Positions 23,805-32,765 of a DNA stretch of 64,000 nucleotides are shown here, piece by piece. The position numbers were made by a program, and so were the translations under genes. The stretch lies in the IMG/VR virus record IMGVR_UViG_3300012582_000005, positions 224,573 to 288,572 of that record, one strand, 5' to 3'. The stretch comes from a virus. The notes under the pieces were generated by a model. The model saw only the letters and a program-made list of their open reading frames with translations. It searched no databases and was not told the DNA's origin. How positions within the stretch are numbered: position 1 is the first letter of the stretch; each line of letters starts with the position of its first letter.

Positions 23805-23830
23805 CTAATTATATTTAATTTCTTTAAAAA

Positions 23831-24229
23831 TTACAGTGGTGGTAATCCTAAATTTGGATTATTTGATGCAATTATTTTTCCTTTGAAGTGTGATAAATGA
23901 TAAGATTTTGGTAAATGAACTTCGTTATCGTGATAATTTGGACCAACTTCAGATTTATTCACAACTTCTACATTAAATACATTATTATAAGAATCCATAT
24001 CACCATTTAAATTTGCTGTTGGATATGTTTTATCCGTAGTTATTTTAATTATAAGCGGATAATATATACCGTTAATAGAACTATTGGAAGATGCTGGTAA
24101 ATAAGCATAATCACCCGCTTTAACTTTTTCATTAAAATTAACTAAATAATTATATCCATCTGCATGTATTATTTTATTTGATTTTTTACTTTCATTTAGA
24201 AAATCATTAAACTTTTTAATAAAAGACAT
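23831..24229 (-). CDS. Hypothetical protein with capsid-targeting-like N-terminus, 132 aa
   Basis: It begins MSFIKKFNDFLNE followed by S, with an L-N-E end typical of the shared peptide. The body is beta-rich (GDYAYLPASSNSSINGIYYP). No family recognised. Leftward gene, 26 bases upstream of the GNAT-like gene. Confidence 0.77.
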   Translation of the reverse strand: MSFIKKFNDFLNESKKSNKIIHADGYNYLVNFNEKVKAGDYAYLPASSNSSINGIYYPLIIKITTDKTYPTANLNGDMDSYNNVFNVEVVNKSEVGPNYHDNEVHLPKSYHLSHFKGKIIASNNPNLGLPPL

Positions 24230-24323
24230 AATATTGCTTATTTTATCTATATATAATTTTTATTTTTAAAGAATTTATGTTATATTTGATTTTATTATAT
24301 TGTATTAATTAATTTTATAAAAA

Positions 24324-25421
24324 ATGGATAAAGCAAAAAGCACGTTGGGATTAAGGCAGGAAAGCTTTGATTTTTTGAAACAGTATTTAAACAACTTCTC
24401 GCCTGTTGGGTATGAATCGAGTGGTCAACAAATTTGGATGGATTATTTAAAGCCATACGTTAATGAATTTAAAACTGATGCTTATGGTACTGCTGTAGGT
24501 ATTATTAATCCTGATGCGCCTTATAAGGTAGTTATTGAGGCTCATGCTGATGAAATTTCATGGAGAGTTAGTTACATTAGCGAGAAAGGTTATCTTTACG
24601 TTAAAAAGAATGGTGGTTCTGATTGTACTATTGCACCATCTAAGAGAGTGAAAATTTTCACTGAAGAGGGTGATGTTGTAGATGGATTTTTTGGCTGGCC
24701 AGCAGTTCACGTAAGAACAGGTGATGATAAACCACCTAAGATTGAAAACCTTACTATTGATATTGGTGCTTCATCTAAAAAAGAAGCAGAAGAAATGGGT
24801 ATCCATATTGGTGCGGTTGTAGTATTCGATGAATACATGCAAATTCTTAATGATAAGTTCCTTACAGGTAGAGCTTTGGATAACAGAATTGGTGGTTTCA
24901 TGATTGCTGAGGTTGCGAGAATGTTGCATGAGTCAGGAAATAAACTTCCATTTGGACTTTATATTGTAAATTCTGTTCAGGAAGAAGTTGGTTTGCGTGG
25001 TGCTGAAATGATTTCAAGAGCCATTAAGCCTAATGTTGCTATCGTTACTGATGTTACACATGATACACAATCACCGATGTATAATAAAATTGCTAGTGGT
25101 GATTTAGCGTGTGGATTGGGTCCAGTTTTGAAATACGCACCTGCTGTTCAGAACAATTTGAGAAAACTTATTATTGATACTGCGAGAGCTAATGAAATTC
25201 CTTTCCAAAGAGCCGTTGGAGAACGTGCTACAGGTACGGATACAGATTCATTTGCATACTCAGGTGAAGGTGTTCCATCAGCCCTTATATCGCTTCCATT
25301 GAAGTATATGCATACTACAGTTGAAACTGTTCATAAGGATGATATTCATGCAGTGATTAATCTTATTTACAAATCCATTTTAAATATACAGGATGAGCAA
25401 GATTTTAGATATATTAAGTAA
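24324..25421 (+). CDS. M42-family metallo-aminopeptidase
   Basis: The 365-residue protein has the co-catalytic metal motifs of M42 peptidases: EAHADEISW (H74, D76), GRALDNRIGG, the catalytic QEEVGLRGAE, TDVTHD and the C-terminal metal histidine in LKYMHTTVE. M42 enzymes are cytoplasmic, often dodecameric aminopeptidases that trim peptides. It is strikingly bacterial in character and probably host-derived, and could recycle amino acids late in infection. A TATATTTG element (24281-24288) lies upstream. Confidence 0.93.
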   Translation: MDKAKSTLGLRQESFDFLKQYLNNFSPVGYESSGQQIWMDYLKPYVNEFKTDAYGTAVGIINPDAPYKVVIEAHADEISWRVSYISEKGYLYVKKNGGSDCTIAPSKRVKIFTEEGDVVDGFFGWPAVHVRTGDDKPPKIENLTIDIGASSKKEAEEMGIHIGAVVVFDEYMQILNDKFLTGRALDNRIGGFMIAEVARMLHESGNKLPFGLYIVNSVQEEVGLRGAEMISRAIKPNVAIVTDVTHDTQSPMYNKIASGDLACGLGPVLKYAPAVQNNLRKLIIDTARANEIPFQRAVGERATGTDTDSFAYSGEGVPSALISLPLKYMHTTVETVHKDDIHAVINLIYKSILNIQDEQDFRYIK

Positions 25422-25587
25422 TTTATTTGTCAAGAAACAATGTTTCGAGGTTTATTATGTTGATAAACATAATAATGAAGGACGTATAAAAGTATATGTA
25501 AAAAATGTTAATGATGTTGATTCATATTTCAAAAAGAAGTATCCGCATTTAGAATTATATGATATTGGTGAAAAAGGGAGTTTTTAA
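25393..25587 (+). CDS. Small hypothetical protein, 64 aa
   Basis: Starts inside the end of the M42 gene in another frame (29-base overlap) and encodes a compact, basic protein with an aromatic beta-like core (CFEVYYVDKHNNEGRIKVYV). Its stop lies in the loop of the following terminator. No family recognised. Confidence 0.7.
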   Translation: MSKILDILSNLFVKKQCFEVYYVDKHNNEGRIKVYVKNVNDVDSYFKKKYPHLELYDIGEKGSF

Positions 25588-25600
25588 CTCCCTTTATCTT
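25573..25600. terminator. Bidirectional terminator
   Basis: AAAGGGAGTT / AACTCCCTTT with a TTT loop sits between convergent genes and overlaps the end of the 64-aa gene and the last codons of the gene at 25594. Confidence 0.82.
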
Positions 25601-26304
25601 TTTGGCTCAATTAATATTTTTATATCTTTGCTTCTACTTTGAGAAATAAACAAAGTTTTATATTTGTTTATAATTGACATATCCAATACTTCTTCTCTCA
25701 TTATAAAAGGTTTCAATTCTGTGTATATCTGACAGATACTTTCTTTTGAATATAACTCGCTACCAATAAACAAACCTAATGCTTGCCCAAGTTGAAAGCC
25801 GATAGTTTTATACACGTCTTGTTTTTCTGTGTTTTTTGTTCCTAAGTCCGTAATTTTTGTGAAATCTATTTGTTCCAATGCTTCTAATTTATCAATAAAA
25901 TTGCCTTGAAGGGCTTTTTTTACAATTTCTCTATATTGAGTACGAGAAATAAATGAAAGAATAATTCTTGCAGAACGAATAATTTTCAAATCAACATCAC
26001 GATCAACCATTCTAACAATTTGGTTTGGTAGAAATTGTGGATGATTTTTATAAGTCAGAAACATTGAGTTGTTTACTTCATCGGCTGTTCCTTTGTGAAC
26101 GTCTGTAATAACACCGCTATTTAAAATTGCAATGTTTACGTTAATTTTTTTATCAGGAAGTCCAGCATCTTTTAAAATTATAGCAATTTCATTACCATAC
26201 GTATCACAAAGAATTGATGCTTCTTTGACAATTGGTATTGTATCAACAAATACCATTATATCATAATCTTGACTAGTTATAGATCCGAATAGTTGAAATT
26301 TCAT
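25594..26304 (-). CDS. Nucleotidyltransferase-fold protein, 236 aa
   Basis: The N-terminus reads MKFQLFGSITSQDYDIMVFVD, the G-S-x(n)-D-x-D pattern of the polymerase-beta-type nucleotidyltransferase core (G7, S8, D13, D15). The remainder is helical and not assigned. The core begins almost at residue 1. A Bacteroidetes-type -7 element TATCTTTG (minus strand, 26316-26309) ends 4 bases before the ATG, which would give a leaderless mRNA. An alternative is an unseen upstream promoter. Confidence 0.77.
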   Translation of the reverse strand: MKFQLFGSITSQDYDIMVFVDTIPIVKEASILCDTYGNEIAIILKDAGLPDKKINVNIAILNSGVITDVHKGTADEVNNSMFLTYKNHPQFLPNQIVRMVDRDVDLKIIRSARIILSFISRTQYREIVKKALQGNFIDKLEALEQIDFTKITDLGTKNTEKQDVYKTIGFQLGQALGLFIGSELYSKESICQIYTELKPFIMREEVLDMSIINKYKTLFISQSRSKDIKILIEPKR

Positions 26305-26406
26305 AATACAAAGATATTATATTTTTAATTGAAAACCAAGTAATTATAAAAATATTATATAACATTTATAGAATATTTACGTTATAATAGTTAAAATTAT
26401 ACGAAA

Positions 26407-26634
26407 ATGGAGTGGATTAAATCTAAATTAGAAGGTGATACTAATACATATTTTTTAATGGAGATTAATAAACTTCTAATACATTTGTATTGGCATAAGC
26501 ATTCAAATGTGTGGTATGCTGAAATGTTAAATGGTGATTTGAGAGTTAAATTAAATCTTAAACTTGATGAATTAGAGAAAGTTAAAGTGAAATCTCTCGA
26601 ATATTATTTTAAATTTTTAGAAGTTAAAATATAA
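26407..26634 (+). CDS. Small hypothetical protein, 75 aa
   Basis: Tryptophan-rich small protein (MEWIKSKLEGD, LYWHKHSNVWYAEML) of unknown function. An upstream TTTACGTTATAATAGTTAAA resembles sequences before both leader peptides and may be a phage promoter. It converges with the gene ending at 26636. Confidence 0.7.
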   Translation: MEWIKSKLEGDTNTYFLMEINKLLIHLYWHKHSNVWYAEMLNGDLRVKLNLKLDELEKVKVKSLEYYFKFLEVKI

Positions 26635-26635
26635 T

Positions 26636-27481
26636 TTACTTTATAAAATTCAAAATGTAGCTACGCATAACTAATTGAGTTTTATTATTACTCAATGTAT
26701 CAGTACTTTGGAATAACATTTTATCATATGATAGATTTTGAAATTTATGTAAATCCGATTTAAGTACTTTTGTAAAATTTTCAGAACATTCTTCTTTAGG
26801 TACACCATTCCATATACCATTACAACCTCTTTTCTCACCAGATGAAGAAAGATATAAATATTTATCGTCTATTGCTGAAATTATACCATAATGACCATAT
26901 TTAAGAAGTATCCCTTCAATTAGCCATTCTGGAAGTTTATTAATATCTATATTATTAGCTTTTATATATTGAGCTAATTTAGTCTTAGTATCAGAGTATG
27001 ATGGTGTGCCCATTTCTCCATCTTTTGAGTTTCTATTAAATTCTATAAATTCAAATACCCAAAAATTGATAGCATCCCCAACTTTAGCTTGTTCCACGGG
27101 GACTATTGTACCTAATTTATATTTATTATTTACATATTCTAAACCTCTCATAGTTTCTGGCATTGTTGGTACTTGAAGAGCATCTTTTGCCAATTTATAG
27201 GATTCGGTACTTAAAAGTTTATTAATGTCCTTTTTATAAGCCATTTTAAAGTCATTTACTATAAGTGGATTTAAGTTTGGTATATATTCTTTTATAAAAT
27301 TATAGACATATTGATAACAAGGCATATGTTTCCATTCTGGTTTTGTATCATCTATTTTTTTCATTTTTTGGGTAAAAGCAAAGCCATTTTTATTAATTTC
27401 GATAGCTGTATTCGCAGTATTTGATAAATTATCTTCATTCAAAAAGTCGTTAAAAGATAAAATTTTAGACAATTTATTCAT
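26636..27481 (-). CDS. NlpC/CHAP-like protein with capsid-targeting-like N-terminus, 281 aa
   Basis: N-terminal MNKLSKILSFNDFLNE followed by D fits the shared peptide (L-N-E). Cys55 in MPCYQYVYNF at a helix start, VGDAINFWVF and His197 in KYGHYGIIS match the Cys...GD...GH order of NlpC/P60 or CHAP amidases and peptidases. It could cleave cell-wall peptides, perhaps as a virion-borne enzyme. It diverges from a second protein of the same apparent fold at 27543. Fold assignment is by motif order. Confidence 0.72.
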   Translation of the reverse strand: MNKLSKILSFNDFLNEDNLSNTANTAIEINKNGFAFTQKMKKIDDTKPEWKHMPCYQYVYNFIKEYIPNLNPLIVNDFKMAYKKDINKLLSTESYKLAKDALQVPTMPETMRGLEYVNNKYKLGTIVPVEQAKVGDAINFWVFEFIEFNRNSKDGEMGTPSYSDTKTKLAQYIKANNIDINKLPEWLIEGILLKYGHYGIISAIDDKYLYLSSSGEKRGCNGIWNGVPKEECSENFTKVLKSDLHKFQNLSYDKMLFQSTDTLSNNKTQLVMRSYILNFIK

Positions 27482-27485
27482 TTTA

Positions 27486-27517
27486 TTTGGATGTGATATA
27501 TTTTCTTTATATATTTG
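27486..27517 (+). promoter_or_regulatory. Bacteroidetes-type promoter
   Basis: TTTG (27486-27489), a 20-base spacer and TATATTTG (27510-27517), 26 bases before the ATG at 27543. Confidence 0.7.
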
Positions 27518-27542
27518 TATTTATATTTCAAAAATTATAATT

Positions 27543-28085
27543 ATGAAGGTATTGCTAATAGCATCTTTGATATCATCAATGGTAATTTATCGTTCGAATA
27601 TTTATAATGATGTTCCATTGAAAAATATTGAATTGCTTAAGTATGTTGAGAAAAATGGAAAGAGTTTAGCACCAACTTACGAGAAGACTAATTGTGTTGA
27701 GTTTCTTGATAAAGTTTTAACTGATTTTTCAAATATTGATGAAAAAACTTCGGAACGAATTTACATTAATTACGATTTAAAAAGAGTAAAGAAATTCTTA
27801 TATCGTGGCGATTCAACTGTTGTTAGTGGTGTTTGCTGGGCATTGGTGTCTTGTAATAAAGCTCGATGGGTTTCACCTTCCGATGTAAAAATAGGAGATA
27901 TTGTACAATACTGGTCAACTGATATGGGGTTTATTAATGGTCATTGTGGTGTAATATGTGGTGAGGATAAAACAGGTTATTTATTATACTCTTCACATCA
28001 GGATAGTAAAGGATTTGGTGTAATGCAAGTTAAAAATAAAACACTATATCCGAATACTAAATTTTTTATAGTGAGATTGAATTAA
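27543..28085 (+). CDS. Exported NlpC/CHAP-like hydrolase, 180 aa
   Basis: A hydrophobic N-terminus (MKVLLIASLISSMVIY) looks like a signal peptide or anchor. Cys51 in KTNCVEFLDKVL, KIGDIVQYW and His134 in GHCGVICG match the NlpC/P60-CHAP order. GYLLYSSHQDSKGFGVM resembles the strand pair after the histidine. A secreted peptidoglycan amidase or peptidase role is plausible. Unlike the divergent gene at 26636 it has an export-type start in place of the packaging-type peptide. Confidence 0.75.
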   Translation: MKVLLIASLISSMVIYRSNIYNDVPLKNIELLKYVEKNGKSLAPTYEKTNCVEFLDKVLTDFSNIDEKTSERIYINYDLKRVKKFLYRGDSTVVSGVCWALVSCNKARWVSPSDVKIGDIVQYWSTDMGFINGHCGVICGEDKTGYLLYSSHQDSKGFGVMQVKNKTLYPNTKFFIVRLN

Positions 28086-28101
28086 ATTTATTAAAAATCA
28101 T

Positions 28102-28131
28102 AAAAAAAGGGAGTTTTAACTCCCTTTTTTT
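28102..28131. terminator. Bidirectional terminator
   Basis: AAAAAAGGGAGTT / AACTCCCTTTTTT with T tracts on both strands, between convergent genes ending at 28085 and 28135. The stem core GGGAGTT/AACTCCC is the same as in the terminator at 25573. Confidence 0.86.
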
Positions 28132-28134
28132 ATA

Positions 28135-28830
28135 TCATTTTGTAGTAGCATCTTGTTCATCATCATCGAATAAATTACCGTTTGATACGCTTTGAACTCT
28201 AGCTGCTCTATATCTCATAGACATTTTACTAACATTCGAATAGGCAGTATTAATACTATCACTAGTAGAAGAGAAGTTCATTGTATTACCTCTTGAAATA
28301 GAAATATTTTCAGCAGCCTTCATAGCATCTTGGTTAGCTGCTAAAAAGACAAATTCCCAATTATAATTTTCTCTTTGGTGAGTAATCATATAATTGATTT
28401 TTTCTTGTGTATAAAAAGGCTCATTTTTTTCATTAACTTGATGATGGCTTGCATTTTCTTCACCATCGGTAAGAATAATGAAAAGAATTTTATTAGGCCT
28501 TTCATCTTCGTTAGTATTAGCAAGTCTAATTCCTACATTATCTATAGTTTTTCCTATAGCATAGAATAAAGCTGTTGTACCTGTCGTTTTATATATTTTG
28601 TCTGTAAGAGGTTCAATTGTATCTAATGGTGCATTATTATACACAATATCATATCTATTGCTAAATAGAGCTAATGTTAAGCTTGCGCTACCTGGTAATG
28701 TTTTTTGTTCTGTTAAAAAGCTATTAAATCCTCCTATAGCATCAGATTTAATCTGTGTCATTGATCCTGAGCGGTCAATCAGACAAATAATTTCGGTATG
28801 TTCTCTCATTTTTTGATAATATTTATACAT
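28135..28830 (-). CDS. VWA-domain protein, 231 aa
   Basis: A single von Willebrand A domain with a full MIDAS: DRSGS (19-23), TGTTALF and LTDGEEN. The C-terminal 50 residues are Ser/Asn-rich. VWA proteins bind metal and protein partners, often with AAA ATPases; PrkA lies 5 kb away with its own VWA-type partner. Alternative start at Met8. The partner cannot be named. Confidence 0.85.
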   Translation of the reverse strand: MYKYYQKMREHTEIICLIDRSGSMTQIKSDAIGGFNSFLTEQKTLPGSASLTLALFSNRYDIVYNNAPLDTIEPLTDKIYKTTGTTALFYAIGKTIDNVGIRLANTNEDERPNKILFIILTDGEENASHHQVNEKNEPFYTQEKINYMITHQRENYNWEFVFLAANQDAMKAAENISISRGNTMNFSSTSDSINTAYSNVSKMSMRYRAARVQSVSNGNLFDDDEQDATTK

Positions 28831-28916
28831 TATATAAATAAAATTAAAATTGTTTCATATTTTTAAAACTTTGAGAAATTATTTTTCTATAATCTAAAGA
28901 AAATATATAAATAATA

Positions 28917-29339
28917 ATGGAAACAGTATTAATAGATTTAGATGATACAATTTGTGATTTCACAAGTAGTTTTAAATTACGTTTAAAAAAACATCCAGAA
29001 ATTGTTTATCCACAATCTCAATGGGGATTTTTCCTTGGTTTAGAACCATTACCAGATGCCATTGATGTGATTAATATGTTAAGAACAAAGTATAAAGTTT
29101 ATATTTTAACAAGACCTTCTTATAAAAATCCATTATGTTATACAGAAAAAAGAGTATGGGTAGAGAAACATTTTGATTTAGATTTCTGTAAGAATTTAAT
29201 CTTATGTTATGATAAATCTATGGTAAAAGGTAATTATCTTATAGATGATAATATACATGTTGGTTTTGAAGGAGAACATATACATTTTGGTAAAGAAAAA
29301 TTTACTAATTGGCAAGCGGTTAAAAATTATCTTTTGTAA
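28917..29339 (+). CDS. 5'(3')-deoxyribonucleotidase, HAD family
   Basis: HAD motif I is DLDDT (7-11), motif II is YILTRPS and the C-terminal motifs are KSMVKGNYLIDDN. This matches the NT5C/deoxyribonucleotidase group, which removes phosphate from dNMPs, at the usual short length (140 aa). In phages such enzymes help nucleotide scavenging. It is followed after one base by the 2H phosphoesterase gene. Confidence 0.85.
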   Translation: METVLIDLDDTICDFTSSFKLRLKKHPEIVYPQSQWGFFLGLEPLPDAIDVINMLRTKYKVYILTRPSYKNPLCYTEKRVWVEKHFDLDFCKNLILCYDKSMVKGNYLIDDNIHVGFEGEHIHFGKEKFTNWQAVKNYLL

Positions 29340-29340
29340 T

Positions 29341-29874
29341 ATGGGAGAGTTTAAAGGTTATTGTAAATGTGGTGATGGTATAGAGAAGGTATATAAATAT
29401 TCTTGTCTAATGGCTATTGTAGATAGCATAGTACCTACATTAAAATATGTACAAGATAATATTTTGCCAGAGGATATTTATAAGGAAGATGGGTATGGTG
29501 TAGTTATTAAACCACATGTAAGTGTTTTATATGGTTTCCATGATGATAAAGTAGATATAGATATATTAAAAGAATTGATAAGTAATTATAAAACTTTTGT
29601 AATAAATATTAATAAACTTTCTTGTTTTGAAAATGAAGAATTTGATGTATTAAAATTTGAAGTTAGTTCTGATTCATTAACAGGATTGAACAAAGATTGT
29701 AGAGATACATTTGAACATACATTACAATTTCCGTATAATCCACACATTACAATAGCTTATTTAAAAAAGGGAACAGCTAAAAAATATGAGTCTATAATCA
29801 GTTCTTTATCTATAGATGTTTTTAAAATGGTTTACTCAAGAGTGGATGGTTCTAATATTAAATTTAATTTATAA
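29341..29874 (+). CDS. 2H phosphoesterase (LigT/Acb1-like fold), 177 aa
   Basis: Two H-x-S/T motifs, KPHVSVLYGF (H59-S61) and YNPHITIAYL (H135-T137), about 75 residues apart, define the 2H phosphodiesterase fold. Relatives act on 2'-5' or cyclic phosphodiester bonds: RNA ligase/CPDase, and the anti-CBASS Acb1 enzymes of T4-like phages. The ATG at 29341 directly follows the upstream stop and is preferred over in-frame upstream starts within the nucleotidase gene. It overlaps the convergent WG-repeat gene by 6 bases. Confidence 0.8.
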   Translation: MGEFKGYCKCGDGIEKVYKYSCLMAIVDSIVPTLKYVQDNILPEDIYKEDGYGVVIKPHVSVLYGFHDDKVDIDILKELISNYKTFVININKLSCFENEEFDVLKFEVSSDSLTGLNKDCRDTFEHTLQFPYNPHITIAYLKKGTAKKYESIISSLSIDVFKMVYSRVDGSNIKFNL

Positions 29875-32412
29875 TAAATCATCAATTTTATATTGAATTG
29901 GTTCATCTCCTTCGTTTTGTTTAATTGTTATAAAATTATCATTAACTTGAATATCAAAACAATTTTTAAATAATAGATTACCTTCATTATCGTAAATATC
30001 TCTCAATGCAATTTTATCAGTTGTAAAACAAAATACAAATACAATTCTATTGTTTCTAACTGATAAAGGTTGTATATGTTGATAAGTGTTTATAGATTCT
30101 ATAAATTTATTATTTTTAAACATTAATAATTTCACATATTCTATATTGCTATACGTTATTCCTTTATAAAAAGATGCTTTATCATTTAAAAATAATGATA
30201 TATCATCATATTTATTTGTTATTTCTTTTGTTTCAGTATTAAATAATGAATATTTATTATTTTCACCAACTATAAATATCTTTTCGCTATCATTACCATT
30301 ACCTCTGATAGAATCAAATTTATAATCTAAAATAGTTTCACAACTTGGTAATTTAATTAATTTACATTTCTTACTAGTAGAATTTTTAAGTGAAAAAACA
30401 CCATTTGTTATTTTTAGTATTTGACTGTATTCACATGGTAATATGAATTCATTATCGATAGTCATTATACCGAATGTATCATCAGTTTTATAAACTTTGA
30501 AACATGGTTTATCATAAATTGATGCGAATGATTGAAAATATTGAATGTAATACCATTTATCAGGAATTATAATATCTAAGTTTTTATTACAAACGCCATA
30601 TTTATTTTCAGTATTATTAGAATTAGTAAATATAACAGCATCATTGTTTATTATATTTTGAATTTTAATATTAGCAATTTTACCAGTTAATACATTTATA
30701 GTCTGTTCATTATCCGTAGTACTTAGATATGCTTGTGCCATAGGATAATTTCTCATATCCAATGATGTATATTTACATGGTACAATTATTTTATAGTTAG
30801 TGAATACTCCCCATTTCTCGGAACTATTTTGAATAAGGAATGTATTATTTTTACTATCAGTTATGTTTATATACTCACACGGTAATAATTCTTTCATATC
30901 GTTACAAGAATAAATTCCATACATATCATCTTTTAAAACTATAACAATACCATTATTAATATCTCTATAATTTGCGAATTTATTATACTCACAAGGAATA
31001 AGAATTTTACCATCAGCGGATATTAATCCAATTTTTTCATTTTTTTGAATTGCGAAATCATCACCCCATTTATATTTAATTTCATCGGCTATAGAAGAAT
31101 CTATAATTACTTCACTCTTAAATGTATCTCTATCTAATAAACCAATTTTATCACCAATTTTAAATGAATAATTTTTTGAAATTTTATCATAAGTAGGTGG
31201 TAGTAATATAGTGTTATTCATATTGATTATACCATATTTACCATTATCTCTGAATATTAAATACTTAGTACCTGTTATGTATTCTAAGAATTCATACATT
31301 GGTTCTGTTTTAAGTAATATATTACCATTACCATTACCATTTAATTTAATAAATCCATATTTTCTATTTTTCTTTAAAAGAATAAGATAATCATAACTAT
31401 CGTTAGGAATATCAATACTATCATAATCACATTCTAAAATTATTTCACCTCTATTATTAATTAATCCATACTTACCGTCTTTTATACATATCATTATAGT
31501 ACCACCGTATATGGTTTCAATGATATTATCATATATTAATGGTATTATAATATCATTATATTTATTAACCATGCCACATTTACCATCTTTATATACAAAA
31601 AATATATCATTATAGGTATTTTTATACACATCATCATAATCATTAAACCATTGATAGAAAGTTCTATCAGTACTACTATCAGAATAAAGTTTATGATGAA
31701 GTCTAAAATTACCGACAATATTTGGTTGAATATTTCTTAGCCATTTTTCAACACTTTCTTTATATCCATTAACATTATCACCATATATTCTATCTTCTGT
31801 CCATAAAATAACTTTACCATCATCAGTACTAACGAATGGTTTTATTAGAAGTCTAGCTAAAGGATGTTCAATATTTTTATCTGACTTATTAATTAAATAT
31901 GTTACTAAAGAGCCTTCCATAACATCATTAGTGACGTAAGTTCTATTAGAACCTGTTCTAAACTCCATACATGATGTATTATGCCACTTTCTATCAGTGG
32001 TCATTGATGCAATATCATAAGCATGTCTAGATACAACTATAGTTAAATCTCCTTGTGCGCGTTTAGCTTTTTCTCTATCATTATCATATTTAGATTTTAA
32101 TTCTGGATTAAATCTTGCTAAAATCTTGCTAATTTTTGGTTGTTGATTTGGGTTTTTAGAATCTTTACAATTACCTTCAATATAATCAATATCCACATAT
32201 CCATGTTCCTTTAAAAATTTAAGTACTTGTATTTGAATAGGTGATACCATAGGTTGGAATGGGATAAGTATTCTATGCTTACCTTTAAATATTTCATCAT
32301 ATCTTTTATCACCACCAGCCTCTTTCCAATTTTTAACTAAGTTTCTAACTTCACTTAATTTCAATTTTTCTAAAAGCAAATTGTAATCTCTAAACGATTT
32401 TATTCTTTTCAC
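29869..32412 (-). CDS. WG-repeat protein with capsid-targeting-like N-terminus, 847 aa
   Basis: N-terminus MKRIKSFRDYNLLLE fits the shared peptide (L-L-E). Residues of about 60-250 form a domain with VVSRHAYDIASMTTDRKWHNTSC and RLLIKPFV, of a type seen in large-phage proteins without known function. From about 270 to 830 there are roughly twelve WG/KYG repeats (KYGLINNRGEIILECDYDSI and relatives), which form beta-propeller-like or solenoid surfaces. It is one of the largest candidate packaged proteins here. Confidence 0.82.
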   Translation of the reverse strand: MKRIKSFRDYNLLLEKLKLSEVRNLVKNWKEAGGDKRYDEIFKGKHRILIPFQPMVSPIQIQVLKFLKEHGYVDIDYIEGNCKDSKNPNQQPKISKILARFNPELKSKYDNDREKAKRAQGDLTIVVSRHAYDIASMTTDRKWHNTSCMEFRTGSNRTYVTNDVMEGSLVTYLINKSDKNIEHPLARLLIKPFVSTDDGKVILWTEDRIYGDNVNGYKESVEKWLRNIQPNIVGNFRLHHKLYSDSSTDRTFYQWFNDYDDVYKNTYNDIFFVYKDGKCGMVNKYNDIIIPLIYDNIIETIYGGTIMICIKDGKYGLINNRGEIILECDYDSIDIPNDSYDYLILLKKNRKYGFIKLNGNGNGNILLKTEPMYEFLEYITGTKYLIFRDNGKYGIINMNNTILLPPTYDKISKNYSFKIGDKIGLLDRDTFKSEVIIDSSIADEIKYKWGDDFAIQKNEKIGLISADGKILIPCEYNKFANYRDINNGIVIVLKDDMYGIYSCNDMKELLPCEYINITDSKNNTFLIQNSSEKWGVFTNYKIIVPCKYTSLDMRNYPMAQAYLSTTDNEQTINVLTGKIANIKIQNIINNDAVIFTNSNNTENKYGVCNKNLDIIIPDKWYYIQYFQSFASIYDKPCFKVYKTDDTFGIMTIDNEFILPCEYSQILKITNGVFSLKNSTSKKCKLIKLPSCETILDYKFDSIRGNGNDSEKIFIVGENNKYSLFNTETKEITNKYDDISLFLNDKASFYKGITYSNIEYVKLLMFKNNKFIESINTYQHIQPLSVRNNRIVFVFCFTTDKIALRDIYDNEGNLLFKNCFDIQVNDNFITIKQNEGDEPIQYKIDDLL

Positions 32413-32434
32413 AAAAAGAGTTATTTTTTATAGA

Positions 32435-32719
32435 CTACAGTCCATTTTCTATTTTACCTGATGCTATTTCTGATGGTAAATTTGGATTGTATGGACTTTG
32501 TATGAAATTACTATCTTCTTCTCCTATTGATGCTACAACAGCCTTTAAATCTAATATTATATCATCCAACTCTTTTTCGCCCATATTACACAATTCATCT
32601 TTAGAGTAAGTATGATATTTATTAGTATGTATACTTTTCTGAAGACTTAGTACATCTTCGATTTTAGACTCACTTTTATTTTCATTTAAAAAAGTGTTAT
32701 ATTTCTTTAAATATTTCAT
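32435..32719 (-). CDS. Small protein with capsid-targeting-like N-terminus, 94 aa
   Basis: Begins MKYLKKYNTFLNE followed by N (L-N-E end). The mature part is small and acidic, ending LPSEIASGKIENGL. No family recognised. Upstream of the WG-repeat gene by 22 bases. Confidence 0.74.
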   Translation of the reverse strand: MKYLKKYNTFLNENKSESKIEDVLSLQKSIHTNKYHTYSKDELCNMGEKELDDIILDLKAVVASIGEEDSNFIQSPYNPNLPSEIASGKIENGL

Positions 32720-32765
32720 TATTTAGTTAATGTTTTTTGTATATATTAAACGTGTAGTAATATTT

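Noticed and set aside
29245-29340. N-terminal extension of the 2H phosphoesterase into the nucleotidase gene
   Set aside because: The extension has unlikely composition and overlaps a good HAD enzyme end; ATG at 29341 directly after the stop is the natural start.
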